This document shows positions 8,641-16,430 of a stretch of 24,055 bases of DNA, in pieces (within the stretch, counting starts at the first letter, position 1; every line of letters begins with the position of its first letter). Origin of the DNA: Acidimicrobiia bacterium (GTDB taxonomy: Bacteria > Actinomycetota > Acidimicrobiia > Spongiisociales > UBA5794); contig JABDIW010000054.1 in NCBI GenBank assembly GCA_013003515.1, forward strand, positions 1-24,055. The letters run 5' to 3'. The notes under the pieces are model-generated. The model searched no databases and was not told where the DNA came from. It was given only the letters and a program-made list of their open reading frames with translations. A program made the position numbers and the translations under genes.

Positions 8641-8791
8641 CCGCCCGCATGACGGACTCGGCGGGATCACGATCGGCCCACGTCGCTCGCGACCCCCTCG
8701 CCGGCGGATGGCTCACATCCAATCCAGGGGAAAGCGACTGCAGCTATCGGTCACTTGACCGCCTGTCGGATCATCTCGACCCGGTGCGGGA

Positions 8792-8847
8792 CTCACAGCT
8801 TTCTCACAGGGTTGTCCCAGGTTCCTTCCAGCCACAGCAAGGAATCT
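8792..8847 (+). promoter_or_regulatory. operator/promoter C: four PhoP-type boxes plus -10
   Basis: Boxes CTCACAG (8792), CTCACAG (8803), GTCCCAG (8814) and CTTCCAG (8825) at 11-bp steps, then ten bases to the -10-like hexamer GAATCT (8842-8847). The exporter ATG is at 8898, with GAGGAAGGG at 8882-8890 as ribosome-binding site. Confidence 0.85.
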
Positions 8848-8897
8848 GTGACTAGGGAAACTGACCAGTACGGACCAAGGTGAGGAAGGGACCCGCC

Positions 8898-11375
8898 ATG
8901 CACAAGCTCTTCGACGGTTTCGCTTCGGCGGTGGCCGGCAGGCCGCGCATCGCTCTGGCGATCCTGTTCATTGTCACGGTTGGGCTCGCTGCGGGCTCCG
9001 GCCTGCTCGCCGATCAGGCGGACAATTCAGTCTTCCTTCCCGACGACAGCGATGTCGCTCTCGCCACGGCGACCCTGTCCGAGGAGTTCCCTGACTCCGC
9101 CGGTCTCACGAATGTCACCATCATTCATCGCGGCGATGTGCTGACACCTGCAGGCCTGGCCCAGATCGACGAGGTCATCACCGCAGCGACCGCCGATCCT
9201 GCGGTAGCGGAGCGTCTGGCGGTGACCGATCCGGTGGTCTCTATTGCGGGCATCTACAAGCAAGCGCTCCAGACCTCGGACCTCTCCACGGTGTCTCAGG
9301 CACAAATCGACCAGGTCACAGCGGCGCTGGCCGACAACCCCGAGGTTGGACCGATTCTCGAACAGCTGGTCGGCGAGGCCGACGGCGAGGAACTGGCGAT
9401 CTCCTCGATCCGGCTCCGCTCGCTCGGTGATCCCGAGGGACTGGCGGCCACCGAACTGGAGATCGCCGACATCGCTGCCGGCGTCGAGGGTCCGCTCGAC
9501 GTGCGCAGCCTGTCGGCGGAAACCATCAACCAGGAGTCGGCCGAGTCGTCCTCGTCCTCAATGACCACCCTGATGTTCGTTGCCTTTGCCGTGATCGTCG
9601 TGCTGCTGTACGTCTTCTTCCGCACCGGATCCGATGTCCTCCTCTCCCTCGGAGGGCTCGGAATCACGGTCGTGGGCACGTTGGGATTCCAGGGGATCAT
9701 GGGGCCCGACGGCCTGGGCGTGATCGGGGCGCCCAACCGGATCACCACACTCGTCCCGATCATGCTGATCGGGCTGGTCGTGGATTACGCCATCCAGTCG
9801 GTGGCCCACTACCGGGAGCTTCGCGTCGAAGGCAAGTCGGTCCCCGAAGCGGCCCGGGGCGGCTTGCGGATCGTGGCGCTGCCGCTCGGCCTGGCGGCGG
9901 GCACCACGATGATCAGCTTCCTCACCAACGTGGCCTCTCCCATCCCGGCGAACCGGGACTTCGGCATCGTCGCCGCCTTCGGCGTGGTGTTTGGGCTTGC
10001 CGTGATGCTCACGCTGGTACCGGCGGCACGGGCGGTCCTCGACGGGCGCCGTGAGTCCAAGGGCACGCTGGACACTCCCAAGCCGATTGCCGACGCCATT
10101 CCAGGAGCGGGACCGGTTGTCGAGCGGGTCGGAGTGTTCGTCGCCCGCAAGCCCATGGTGGTGCTCGTCGGCACGGCGATCGTCACCATCGTGCTGGGCG
10201 CTGCTGCGTTCAACATCAACACCGAATTCGACTCCAACGACTTCCTTCCCTCGGGCGGCGAATCCCTCACGGACATCGAAGCCCTGGAGGAGGCCTTCGG
10301 AGGGCAGACCGAGGCGGTCACCGTCCTGGTTGAGGCTGAGCTCAGCGACGATCGGACCCTGCGCAATCTCTTGGAGATCAGCCGGGCCTTCGAAGACGAC
10401 CTGTCGCGCCCCACCGGCGCTGCCGGGGACATCACAGCGTCGCTCGGCACACTGTTCCTCGACTGGAGCGAGGACAGCGGAGAACCCGGCGACAACTACG
10501 ACCCCGAGCTGGTGGCCATCATCGAGGGGATCGAGCAGCGATCGACCCCCATCTCGGTTGGTCTCCAGGAGGTCTTGAATCGCCTCGAGTCGCTCGACCC
10601 GGTCGGCTTCGCTCAGGTGGCCATCAACGATCCAGATGGCCCGGACCTGACGCTCGTGCAATTCAGTGCCTTCAGCGGCGACCAGGACCGCACCCGTCAG
10701 ATGGTCGAAGACGTCGAAGGGCTCTGGTACGGCGACCGCACTCAGATCACCGTCACTTCCGGGGACATCATCAGCCTCGAAGTCACCGATGCGATGACGG
10801 AGACCCAGACGGGAGCCATCGCCATCACCATCGTGGCTGCTCTGATCGTGCTGATGCTCTTCTTCTGGGCGACGGAGTTCAAGCCGATGCTGGCGGTGAT
10901 CGCCGTGTTCCCTATCGTCCTGGTGCTGTTGTGGGTGTTGGGCACGATGACGCTGCTCGGCATCTCATACAACGTGGTGACGGCGCTCATCACGGCGCTG
11001 TCGATCGGGATTGGCGTGGACTACACGATCCACGTGATCCATCGCTTCACCGAGGAGTTGGAGCACAGCGGATCGGTGGAGACGGCGACCACCAGGACGC
11101 TGTCAACCACCGGATCGGCTCTCCTCGGTTCGGCGCTGACCACGGCGCTCGGGTTCGGCGTGCTGCTGTTCAGCCCCCTCGTGCCGTTCCAGCAGTTCGG
11201 CCTCGTCACGGGGATAACGATCCTGTACGCGCTCGTCGTGGCGGTAGCGGTGGTGCCGCCGCTGATGGTGGTGTGGGCCGCCTATCACGAGTGGCGCCGG
11301 CGCGAGACCTCCGACCGTGAACTCTTCGCGGACGACGGGGGAGCTCATTCGCTTCCTGCTGGGGCGACGTCGTAG
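8898..11375 (+). CDS. MMPL/RND-family exporter
   Basis: An 825-residue polytopic membrane transporter of the RND superfamily, MMPL/HAE-3 type. It has the duplicated architecture: a helix near the N-terminus followed by an extracytoplasmic domain and five helices, then the same again from about residue 415. Each half carries the Asp-Tyr pair expected for proton relay: D296-Y297 in GLVVDYAIQS and D708-Y709 in GIGVDYTIHV. RND exporters of this class move lipids or hydrophobic molecules out of or within the membrane using the proton gradient. The substrate is not readable here. ATG 8898 is preferred over GTG 8880 because the GAGGAAGGG motif is correctly spaced for 8898 and lies after the GTG. It has its own operator C and ends only 25 bases before operator D. 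Confidence 0.9.
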   Translation: MHKLFDGFASAVAGRPRIALAILFIVTVGLAAGSGLLADQADNSVFLPDDSDVALATATLSEEFPDSAGLTNVTIIHRGDVLTPAGLAQIDEVITAATADPAVAERLAVTDPVVSIAGIYKQALQTSDLSTVSQAQIDQVTAALADNPEVGPILEQLVGEADGEELAISSIRLRSLGDPEGLAATELEIADIAAGVEGPLDVRSLSAETINQESAESSSSSMTTLMFVAFAVIVVLLYVFFRTGSDVLLSLGGLGITVVGTLGFQGIMGPDGLGVIGAPNRITTLVPIMLIGLVVDYAIQSVAHYRELRVEGKSVPEAARGGLRIVALPLGLAAGTTMISFLTNVASPIPANRDFGIVAAFGVVFGLAVMLTLVPAARAVLDGRRESKGTLDTPKPIADAIPGAGPVVERVGVFVARKPMVVLVGTAIVTIVLGAAAFNINTEFDSNDFLPSGGESLTDIEALEEAFGGQTEAVTVLVEAELSDDRTLRNLLEISRAFEDDLSRPTGAAGDITASLGTLFLDWSEDSGEPGDNYDPELVAIIEGIEQRSTPISVGLQEVLNRLESLDPVGFAQVAINDPDGPDLTLVQFSAFSGDQDRTRQMVEDVEGLWYGDRTQITVTSGDIISLEVTDAMTETQTGAIAITIVAALIVLMLFFWATEFKPMLAVIAVFPIVLVLLWVLGTMTLLGISYNVVTALITALSIGIGVDYTIHVIHRFTEELEHSGSVETATTRTLSTTGSALLGSALTTALGFGVLLFSPLVPFQQFGLVTGITILYALVVAVAVVPPLMVVWAAYHEWRRRETSDRELFADDGGAHSLPAGATS

Positions 11376-11400
11376 GCGGAGGCGACGCAGGGCTGCTCGG

Positions 11401-11456
11401 CTCACAGGTGATTCCCAGCGAGCTCCCAGATACTGTCCAGACGGCTTCGCGATGCT
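11401..11456 (+). promoter_or_regulatory. operator/promoter D: four PhoP-type boxes plus -10
   Basis: Boxes CTCACAG (11401), TTCCCAG (11412), CTCCCAG (11423) and TGTCCAG (11434), 11 bp apart, then ten bases to GATGCT (11451-11456). The membrane-protein ATG follows at 11500 with AAGGGGAAGAG in front. The site lies in the short gap after the exporter gene, so that gene and the next are predicted to be separately induced. Confidence 0.85.
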
Positions 11457-11499
11457 CGGGCCGTAGCGACGAAACGCAATTCTTGAAGGGGAAGAGACG

Positions 11500-13113
11500 A
11501 TGAAACGTTGGCTGAGGACCGGGCGGTCCACGATGCTGGTGGTCGCCGGGTGGAACCTGTTCGACGCGCTGCTGCACGTAGTGGTGGACATGGTGGAGCC
11601 GCCGCGGATCGGTGGCAACCTAGCGGTGCCGGCCGCAGCTGCCGTCGCCTACCTGGTGGCCTCGCCGTTGCTCGCAGCATTCGCCGCAACACTCGCCGGT
11701 GGGGCCGTTCTGGGTCTCAACCTGGCCTGGGTGGTCAACGAGGGCGGGATCGCCGCTCCGGCGTTTGTGTTCATCGCAGTCACGCTGGTGCTGCTCGGCT
11801 GGGCGGTGCGGCGTTTCCTGCAGGAGGCCCCTGACGCAGCCCGAGACGCGGCGCAATCCTGGCACGCACGGACGTGGGTGCGCGCCACCGTCGCCGTCGT
11901 CGCCATGGTCGGCATGGCAGCAGTTACCTTCGGGGCCGCTCTCGGGCAAGCATTCGAACGCCAGGTCCACAACGATGAGCTGGTGGCCGCCGACTACTGG
12001 AACGACGAGCTGGTGATCCTCTCGGCCGGCATGGGCTTCGACAACATCATCGGGGTGCCCGACGACGACCTCGAGTCCGTGCGGGACGCGGGTGGCACGT
12101 ACTACGCCGAGCCGGCGTGCGTGGAGCCGCACGATCCGCTGGTGAGCACCTTCTCGCCGGCGACCATCGAACGGGGATACCGCGGCTTCGCCGACTACGA
12201 CGATGGGCTGCCGATCGTGGTCAGCTGGCCGGTGCTCACCTCCACCGTGCAACCCGAGGACTTCCTGTTCACGCTCAACACCGGCGAGCAAGTGGTGCCC
12301 CACTCCGCCGGCCTGGTTCCGAACTGGGAGCTCAACGAACGCAACGTGATCGTCGTCTTCGGCGACTTCGGCAACCGCGGCCGCGCAGATGAACCCGATG
12401 CGGTGTTCCCCGTCAAGCTGGAGATCGTCGACGACGGCACCCCGCTCGTGTTCCTCGGGCCCGATGGCGAACAGAGTGGCGTTGGCCTCACCTGGGAAAC
12501 CGACGCCACGCCGTACGACTCGGGACCGAGACTGGTCGGGGCCAAGCTCAACCACGTCGGCGAGGAGCCCGAGGGCGAGGGTGGTTTCGGCCTGCTGGAG
12601 AACACCCTGCTGCCCAACGACGAGTTCGCCCTCTATGGCGGGGGCGACTTCCGTCTGCGAGTACTCACCTCCGGCGGTTTCTCCCCGGATGGACTGACCG
12701 GCGTGACTCCGGATCAGTACGAGGACTTCTTCCGCATCCATGCCATAGGTACCGACGGATCAACGGTCCTGCTGAGCGAGGCAGGCGTCGATTACGAGGT
12801 GGCGGGGGGCACGCTACGAGTCATAGGTCTGTCCGACCTCGGGAAGCCCGCCGGCGATGGTGTGTACTACGACGACTGCTACGCCGAGGACGCCGACAAC
12901 TACATCGACATCATCCTCGAGGGTGACGAAGCCGCCGCCCGCTCGATCACCCACATCGAGATCCCAGCCGAGGGTGATTATCTACCGTTCTACAACCCCG
13001 GCGGCCCCGGCCCGACACCGTTCCCCGACGTCCGCTACACCGCCCCCGGACCGCCGGACCTCGAGCCGGTCACCATCGCTCTCGACGACCCGATGCGAGT
13101 CAGCACCGAGTGA
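11500..13113 (+). CDS. membrane protein of unknown function with large exported domain
   Basis: A 537-residue protein I do not recognise. The N-terminal 150 residues contain about five hydrophobic helices (11-30, 42-62, 64-80, 85-104, 128-150). The remaining 380 residues are acidic, rich in Asp, Gly and Pro, largely beta in character, and should face outside. Two Cys occur in the exported part (in PACVEPHDP and DDCYAED) and could form a disulfide. Repeated short motifs such as NTGEQVVPHS, VVFGDFGNR and VVSWPVL give no family match from memory. It starts at ATG 11500 behind a strong ribosome-binding site and operator D. Placement in the predicted regulon between an RND exporter and an ECF sigma operon points to an envelope role, which is inference only. 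Confidence 0.75.
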   Translation: MKRWLRTGRSTMLVVAGWNLFDALLHVVVDMVEPPRIGGNLAVPAAAAVAYLVASPLLAAFAATLAGGAVLGLNLAWVVNEGGIAAPAFVFIAVTLVLLGWAVRRFLQEAPDAARDAAQSWHARTWVRATVAVVAMVGMAAVTFGAALGQAFERQVHNDELVAADYWNDELVILSAGMGFDNIIGVPDDDLESVRDAGGTYYAEPACVEPHDPLVSTFSPATIERGYRGFADYDDGLPIVVSWPVLTSTVQPEDFLFTLNTGEQVVPHSAGLVPNWELNERNVIVVFGDFGNRGRADEPDAVFPVKLEIVDDGTPLVFLGPDGEQSGVGLTWETDATPYDSGPRLVGAKLNHVGEEPEGEGGFGLLENTLLPNDEFALYGGGDFRLRVLTSGGFSPDGLTGVTPDQYEDFFRIHAIGTDGSTVLLSEAGVDYEVAGGTLRVIGLSDLGKPAGDGVYYDDCYAEDADNYIDIILEGDEAAARSITHIEIPAEGDYLPFYNPGGPGPTPFPDVRYTAPGPPDLEPVTIALDDPMRVSTE

Positions 13114-13272
13114 GGCGGAGGGCCGATCCGAGCACACAACGCTATTGCCGCCGGCCCGGCACCAGTCAGGCGCTACGGGTTGGCTCCACCCGAGCACTAG
13201 AAGACCCGACCGGCAGGTAAACGAAACCTCGCCCTGTGAGGTGTGCAGGGCATGAAGTCGACAGGAGTCATA

Positions 13273-13791
13273 GTGAGCGAACCGGAATCGGGCGCCCGCG
13301 CACTACCTCTTCGAGAGGCCTTTCCGGCGTTCTATCGCCGGGAGTACCCAAAGATGGTGGCGATTGCCGCTGCCGTCTCGGGTAACCGCTCAATTGCGGA
13401 GGATCTCGCCCAGGAGGCGATGCTGAGGGCGCATCGACATTGGGATCGCGTCTCGACCTACGAGCGCCCGGGCGCGTGGGTCAGGCGAGCCACCATCAAC
13501 CTGTCACTGAGCGCCACCAAGCGGGCCTCGGCGGAGATGCGCAGGATGCTCCGCATCGCCGAATCGTCGACGCTGCCGGAGCCGGACGTTGCGGATGACC
13601 GCATCTGGAAGGCCGTGGCGAAGCTTCCCGGCAAGCAACGTGCCGCCATTGCCCTCCACTACCTCGAGGACCGGTTGATCGACGAGATCGCCGACATTCT
13701 GAAGGTATCGAACGCTACGGCTCGAGTCCATCTCCACCGTGGCCGGCAGGCGCTGGCGACCGCCCTTGGTTCTGAGGAGGTGTACGCATGA
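13273..13791 (+). CDS. ECF-type RNA polymerase sigma factor
   Basis: A 172-residue sigma factor of the extracytoplasmic-function type. Region 2 (about 18-84) contains FYRREYPKMVAIAAAVSGN, the EDLAQEAMLRAHRHW helix and PGAWVRRATINLSLS. Region 4 (about 111-165) contains AVAKLPGKQRAAIALHYLED and the DNA-reading helix VSNATARVHLHRGRQAL. I prefer GTG 13273 because AGGAG (13263-13267) lies five bases upstream; ATG 13252 and GTG 13243 are in-frame alternatives. It overlaps the downstream membrane protein by ATGA, the usual layout of a sigma factor and its membrane-bound antagonist. No PhoP-type box precedes it, and I find no convincing promoter in 13114-13272, so read-through from the unit at 11500 is possible. 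Confidence 0.88.
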   Translation: MSEPESGARALPLREAFPAFYRREYPKMVAIAAAVSGNRSIAEDLAQEAMLRAHRHWDRVSTYERPGAWVRRATINLSLSATKRASAEMRRMLRIAESSTLPEPDVADDRIWKAVAKLPGKQRAAIALHYLEDRLIDEIADILKVSNATARVHLHRGRQALATALGSEEVYA

Positions 13792-14939
13792 ACGAGCGCG
13801 ATATCCGAACAGCATTCCAACACCTGAAGGAAGATGTCATGACCAACGTCCAGACCGAAGAGCGACTCGAGAAGGCCACCAAACGGCCGACGTGGGTCCG
13901 TCCGGCCGTGACGGTGTTCGCCGGCGCCGCCGCCGTCTTCATCGTCGTCGGAGCGGCGGTGCTGGCTTTCCGGCCCTCCGATCCGGATCCGGCGCCACCG
14001 GCAACCACTGTGACCTCGACGACCGTTACTGAGACAACGGAGGAGCCGACCATCGTGCCCGGCATCACTGCCGGTACGGTGCTGCTCGCCGAGTTCGGCG
14101 CAACTCCGGCAGAGTCCGACGAGGTTGTCCTGGTCGACGGGTGGACGGTGACCAGTGATGGATCGGGCGGCCTGCTCATCGATCGAAGTGACACCATCAC
14201 GCGGGTCGCTGCGGACGGCACAGAGATGGTGCTCCTGAACACGGCCGACCTGAGCGCCGACGACGGCTCGGCGGCGCTCCGCCTCGAGGATGTGGCGTTC
14301 GTCGACGGCGCAGCGCAAGCGATCGTGGTCGTCACCTACCGCCAGGACACCCCGGACGACGGCCGGGAGTTTCCGGAGATCTTCCAGGAGATCTGGCAGG
14401 TAGATGTCGAGACTGGAGCAACGTCATCGGTTTGGTCGATCAACGCCTTTGAATCCAATATCACTCGGGTCTCGGTGGCTTCCGACAGGATGCTGGTCAG
14501 CGTTGCGTTCGAAGGCGGCACCTACTTCGAGTATCTCGATACCGCCGGACAGCCGATCGATGTCGTCGGCCCCTTCTACGACGAGCCGATCGGTGTCGCA
14601 TCGGTCCCGACGGTCATCGACCAAGGGGTGCTGTCGCCCGAGGGCTCGATGTTCGTCTACCTCGAGATCGATTCCTCGACCTACCTGGAGGGACCGATTC
14701 CCGTCGCCATCGTGTCGTGGGACCTCGACGCCGGCGTTGAGACGGGCCGACTCGAACTCGAGCTGCGCAACGGCGCCCGACCCGGGCGAATGGACTTCGA
14801 TGGCTCCGGTGTCGTTCTCGAGCGCTACCTCGACCGAACCGCGGGCATCGAGCAACTGGAGCCGCTACGCATCGAGTCGCTCGCCAACGGCCAGGTCACC
14901 GAGCTCGACACGTCCGGCAGACCCAGCCTGGCCGAGTAG
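13788..14939 (+). CDS. membrane-anchored protein, putative anti-sigma partner
   Basis: A 383-residue single-pass protein: about 40 cytoplasmic residues (NERDIRTAFQHLKEDVM..), one membrane helix (about 40-61, VTVFAGAAAVFIVVGAAVLA), a Thr/Pro-rich linker (62-90), and an exported beta-rich domain of about 290 residues. The exported part has repeating strands such as SVWSINAFESN and VAIVSWDLDAGVETG, resembling a propeller. It is coupled to the sigma gene by a four-base overlap, and the short basic/acidic cytoplasmic tail is where a sigma factor would be held. No zinc-type anti-sigma motif (HxxxCxxC) is present, so the anti-sigma role rests on gene order and topology. The ligand or protease signal is unknown. 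Confidence 0.75.
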   Translation: MNERDIRTAFQHLKEDVMTNVQTEERLEKATKRPTWVRPAVTVFAGAAAVFIVVGAAVLAFRPSDPDPAPPATTVTSTTVTETTEEPTIVPGITAGTVLLAEFGATPAESDEVVLVDGWTVTSDGSGGLLIDRSDTITRVAADGTEMVLLNTADLSADDGSAALRLEDVAFVDGAAQAIVVVTYRQDTPDDGREFPEIFQEIWQVDVETGATSSVWSINAFESNITRVSVASDRMLVSVAFEGGTYFEYLDTAGQPIDVVGPFYDEPIGVASVPTVIDQGVLSPEGSMFVYLEIDSSTYLEGPIPVAIVSWDLDAGVETGRLELELRNGARPGRMDFDGSGVVLERYLDRTAGIEQLEPLRIESLANGQVTELDTSGRPSLAE

Positions 14940-15036
14940 AGCCAAACGGAATCCGGAGAAGCTGGCCCGCTTCGGCGGGAGGGCCAGGCCGCGTCGTGGA
15001 TGTGTCGCCGCGTGGTATCGCTCGCCATCCAATCAG

Positions 15037-15092
15037 CTCACAGCCGATTCACAGCGGCTTCCCAGCAACGGCCCAGTACCCGGAGGGATGCT
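15037..15092 (+). promoter_or_regulatory. operator/promoter E: four PhoP-type boxes plus -10
   Basis: Boxes CTCACAG (15037), TTCACAG (15048), TTCCCAG (15059) and GGCCCAG (15070), 11 bp apart, then ten bases to GATGCT (15087-15092). Shifted by one base, the first two boxes read TCACAGC-N4-TCACAGC, identical to the direct-repeat motif I recall for M. tuberculosis PhoP. The hydrolase ATG is at 15137. Confidence 0.87.
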
Positions 15093-15136
15093 GGTCCTCA
15101 GCACACCAGAGCGATCAAGTAGGTGGAGAAGATGAC

Positions 15137-16357
15137 ATGAGCAGCTCCAGGAACACGGAGGCATCGCCGGGAGGCGGCCCGACACCATCGGGGCTCAGTC
15201 GCCGCAGCTTCCTCGTTGCCGGGGCCGGCGCAGCCGGACTGTTGGTGGGCGGCACGCTGGGCGCCGCCGTGGCAGGCGACGACGGATCATCTGCAACCGA
15301 GGCGCCATACGAGCCGGTCCTGAGAACAGGGACGCCACCGGTTCCCGACGAGGTCTGTGCGGACAGTATCCGGGTCCGAGGGATCGAGACCCGGGCCGGT
15401 GCCGCCCAGCAGCAACTGGCGGCGATAGCTGCCGAGCTGCTAGATCCAGCGAAGATCACGGTCGTGACGTGCGGCACCGGATCTCCCATCCCTTCCGACC
15501 GCGCCCAGGCGTCCACGGCGGTGTTCGTCGGTGGCCAGTTCCTGCTCTTCGATGCCGGCGACGGCGCCATGAGGTCGATCGATGATCTCGATCTCCCGGT
15601 GGTCGATGTGTCGGCGATCTTCCTCACGCACTTCCACTCCGACCACATCGCCGACGTGGGCGAGGTCGTCAGCCGGAGCTGGATCCAGGGACGCTCGGAG
15701 TCCGACTCGCAGCGGCCCCTCCCGGTGTACGGAGGGCCCGGCATCGACCGGGTCGTAGACGGATTCAACCTCGCCTATACACCCGACGAGGTGTATCGGA
15801 CCGCCCACCACGGCGAGGCGTACTTCCCGCCGGGAACGCTGGCGGCCGGCGCCCAGCGGATCGATGCTGCCACTGCGCAGGGCGTGGTCGTCTACGACCA
15901 AGCCGGCGTTGTGGTGCGAGCCTATGAGGTGGACCATTCGCCGGTTGCTCCGTCGCTTGGCTACCGGGTCGAGTTCAATGGGAGCTCGGTCGGCATCAGC
16001 GGAGACACGATCGCCACCCCGGGTTTCCGGGCGCTGGCGGCCGGCGTCGATGTGTTGGTGAGTGATGTAATGGACAAGGCCTTCATGCTGGACACGTCCT
16101 GCGCCTTCGAGAGGATCGGGGACGCACGGAATGCCCAGCTCTTCCGCGATATCCGTACCTATCACATCGGCACCGGCGAACTCGCCCAGCTGAGCACGGA
16201 CAGCGGCGTGGGGAAGCTCGTGCTCACGCATCAGGTCCCCACCCTGCCAGAAGCCCAGGCGCAGCAGCTCTTTGAACCCCAGATCACAGCCGCCTTCGAC
16301 GGCGACGTGGTCGTAGCCAACGATGGCTCGCGTGTCACGATTGATCTCGGGTCTTAG
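15137..16357 (+). CDS. Tat-exported metallo-beta-lactamase-fold hydrolase
   Basis: A 406-residue exported enzyme. A twin-arginine signal (SRRSF at 21-25 followed by the hydrophobic LVAGAGAAGLLVGGTLGAAVA) indicates export in folded form. The mature part opens with VVTCGTGSPIPSDRAQAS and FLLFDAGDGA, and carries the dinuclear metal motif HFHSDH (H165, H167, D169, H170). Downstream are YEVDHSPVAPSLGYRVE, GISGDT and LTHQVP, which supply the remaining metal ligands of the RNase Z/arylsulfatase-like branch of the fold. Loading with metal before Tat export fits this. The start is ATG 15137 behind GGTGGAG; the open frame upstream crosses operator E and cannot be coding. The substrate is unknown: an exported phosphodiesterase, sulfatase or lactonase are alternatives. 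Confidence 0.88.
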   Translation: MSSSRNTEASPGGGPTPSGLSRRSFLVAGAGAAGLLVGGTLGAAVAGDDGSSATEAPYEPVLRTGTPPVPDEVCADSIRVRGIETRAGAAQQQLAAIAAELLDPAKITVVTCGTGSPIPSDRAQASTAVFVGGQFLLFDAGDGAMRSIDDLDLPVVDVSAIFLTHFHSDHIADVGEVVSRSWIQGRSESDSQRPLPVYGGPGIDRVVDGFNLAYTPDEVYRTAHHGEAYFPPGTLAAGAQRIDAATAQGVVVYDQAGVVVRAYEVDHSPVAPSLGYRVEFNGSSVGISGDTIATPGFRALAAGVDVLVSDVMDKAFMLDTSCAFERIGDARNAQLFRDIRTYHIGTGELAQLSTDSGVGKLVLTHQVPTLPEAQAQQLFEPQITAAFDGDVVVANDGSRVTIDLGS

Positions 16358-16388
16358 CTCTGACCGGGAGCTTGTGGAACTGGCTTAA

Positions 16389-16409
16389 AGGGACATGGCA
16401 TTCGTCCCT
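16389..16409. terminator. weak hairpin between convergent genes
   Basis: AGGGAC (16389-16394) and GTCCCT (16404-16409) can form a six-base-pair stem with a nine-base loop. It sits in the 73-bp gap between the convergent hydrolase and LtrA-family genes, the right place for a bidirectional terminator. There is no T-tract and the stem is short. Confidence 0.25.
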
Positions 16410-16430
16410 GAGCAACCGCATATCCGCCGA

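Noticed and set aside
8649..8855. Plus-strand open frame of 68 codons before the MMPL exporter
   Set aside because: It runs through operator C and its -10 element, has no ribosome-binding site and resembles nothing.
9558..10661. Minus-strand open frame (367 codons) opposite the MMPL exporter
   Set aside because: It is antisense to a clear transporter gene, and its composition (His/Asp/Arg-rich) is that of a shadow frame.
11620..12741. Minus-strand open frame (373 codons) opposite the unknown membrane protein
   Set aside because: The plus-strand gene has a strong ribosome-binding site, operator D and real membrane helices; the antisense frame has none of these.
13234..13240. Inverted single CTGTGAG before the sigma gene as a PhoP box
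   Set aside because: There is only one box, with no neighbour at the 11-bp step; it is probably part of the translation-start region.
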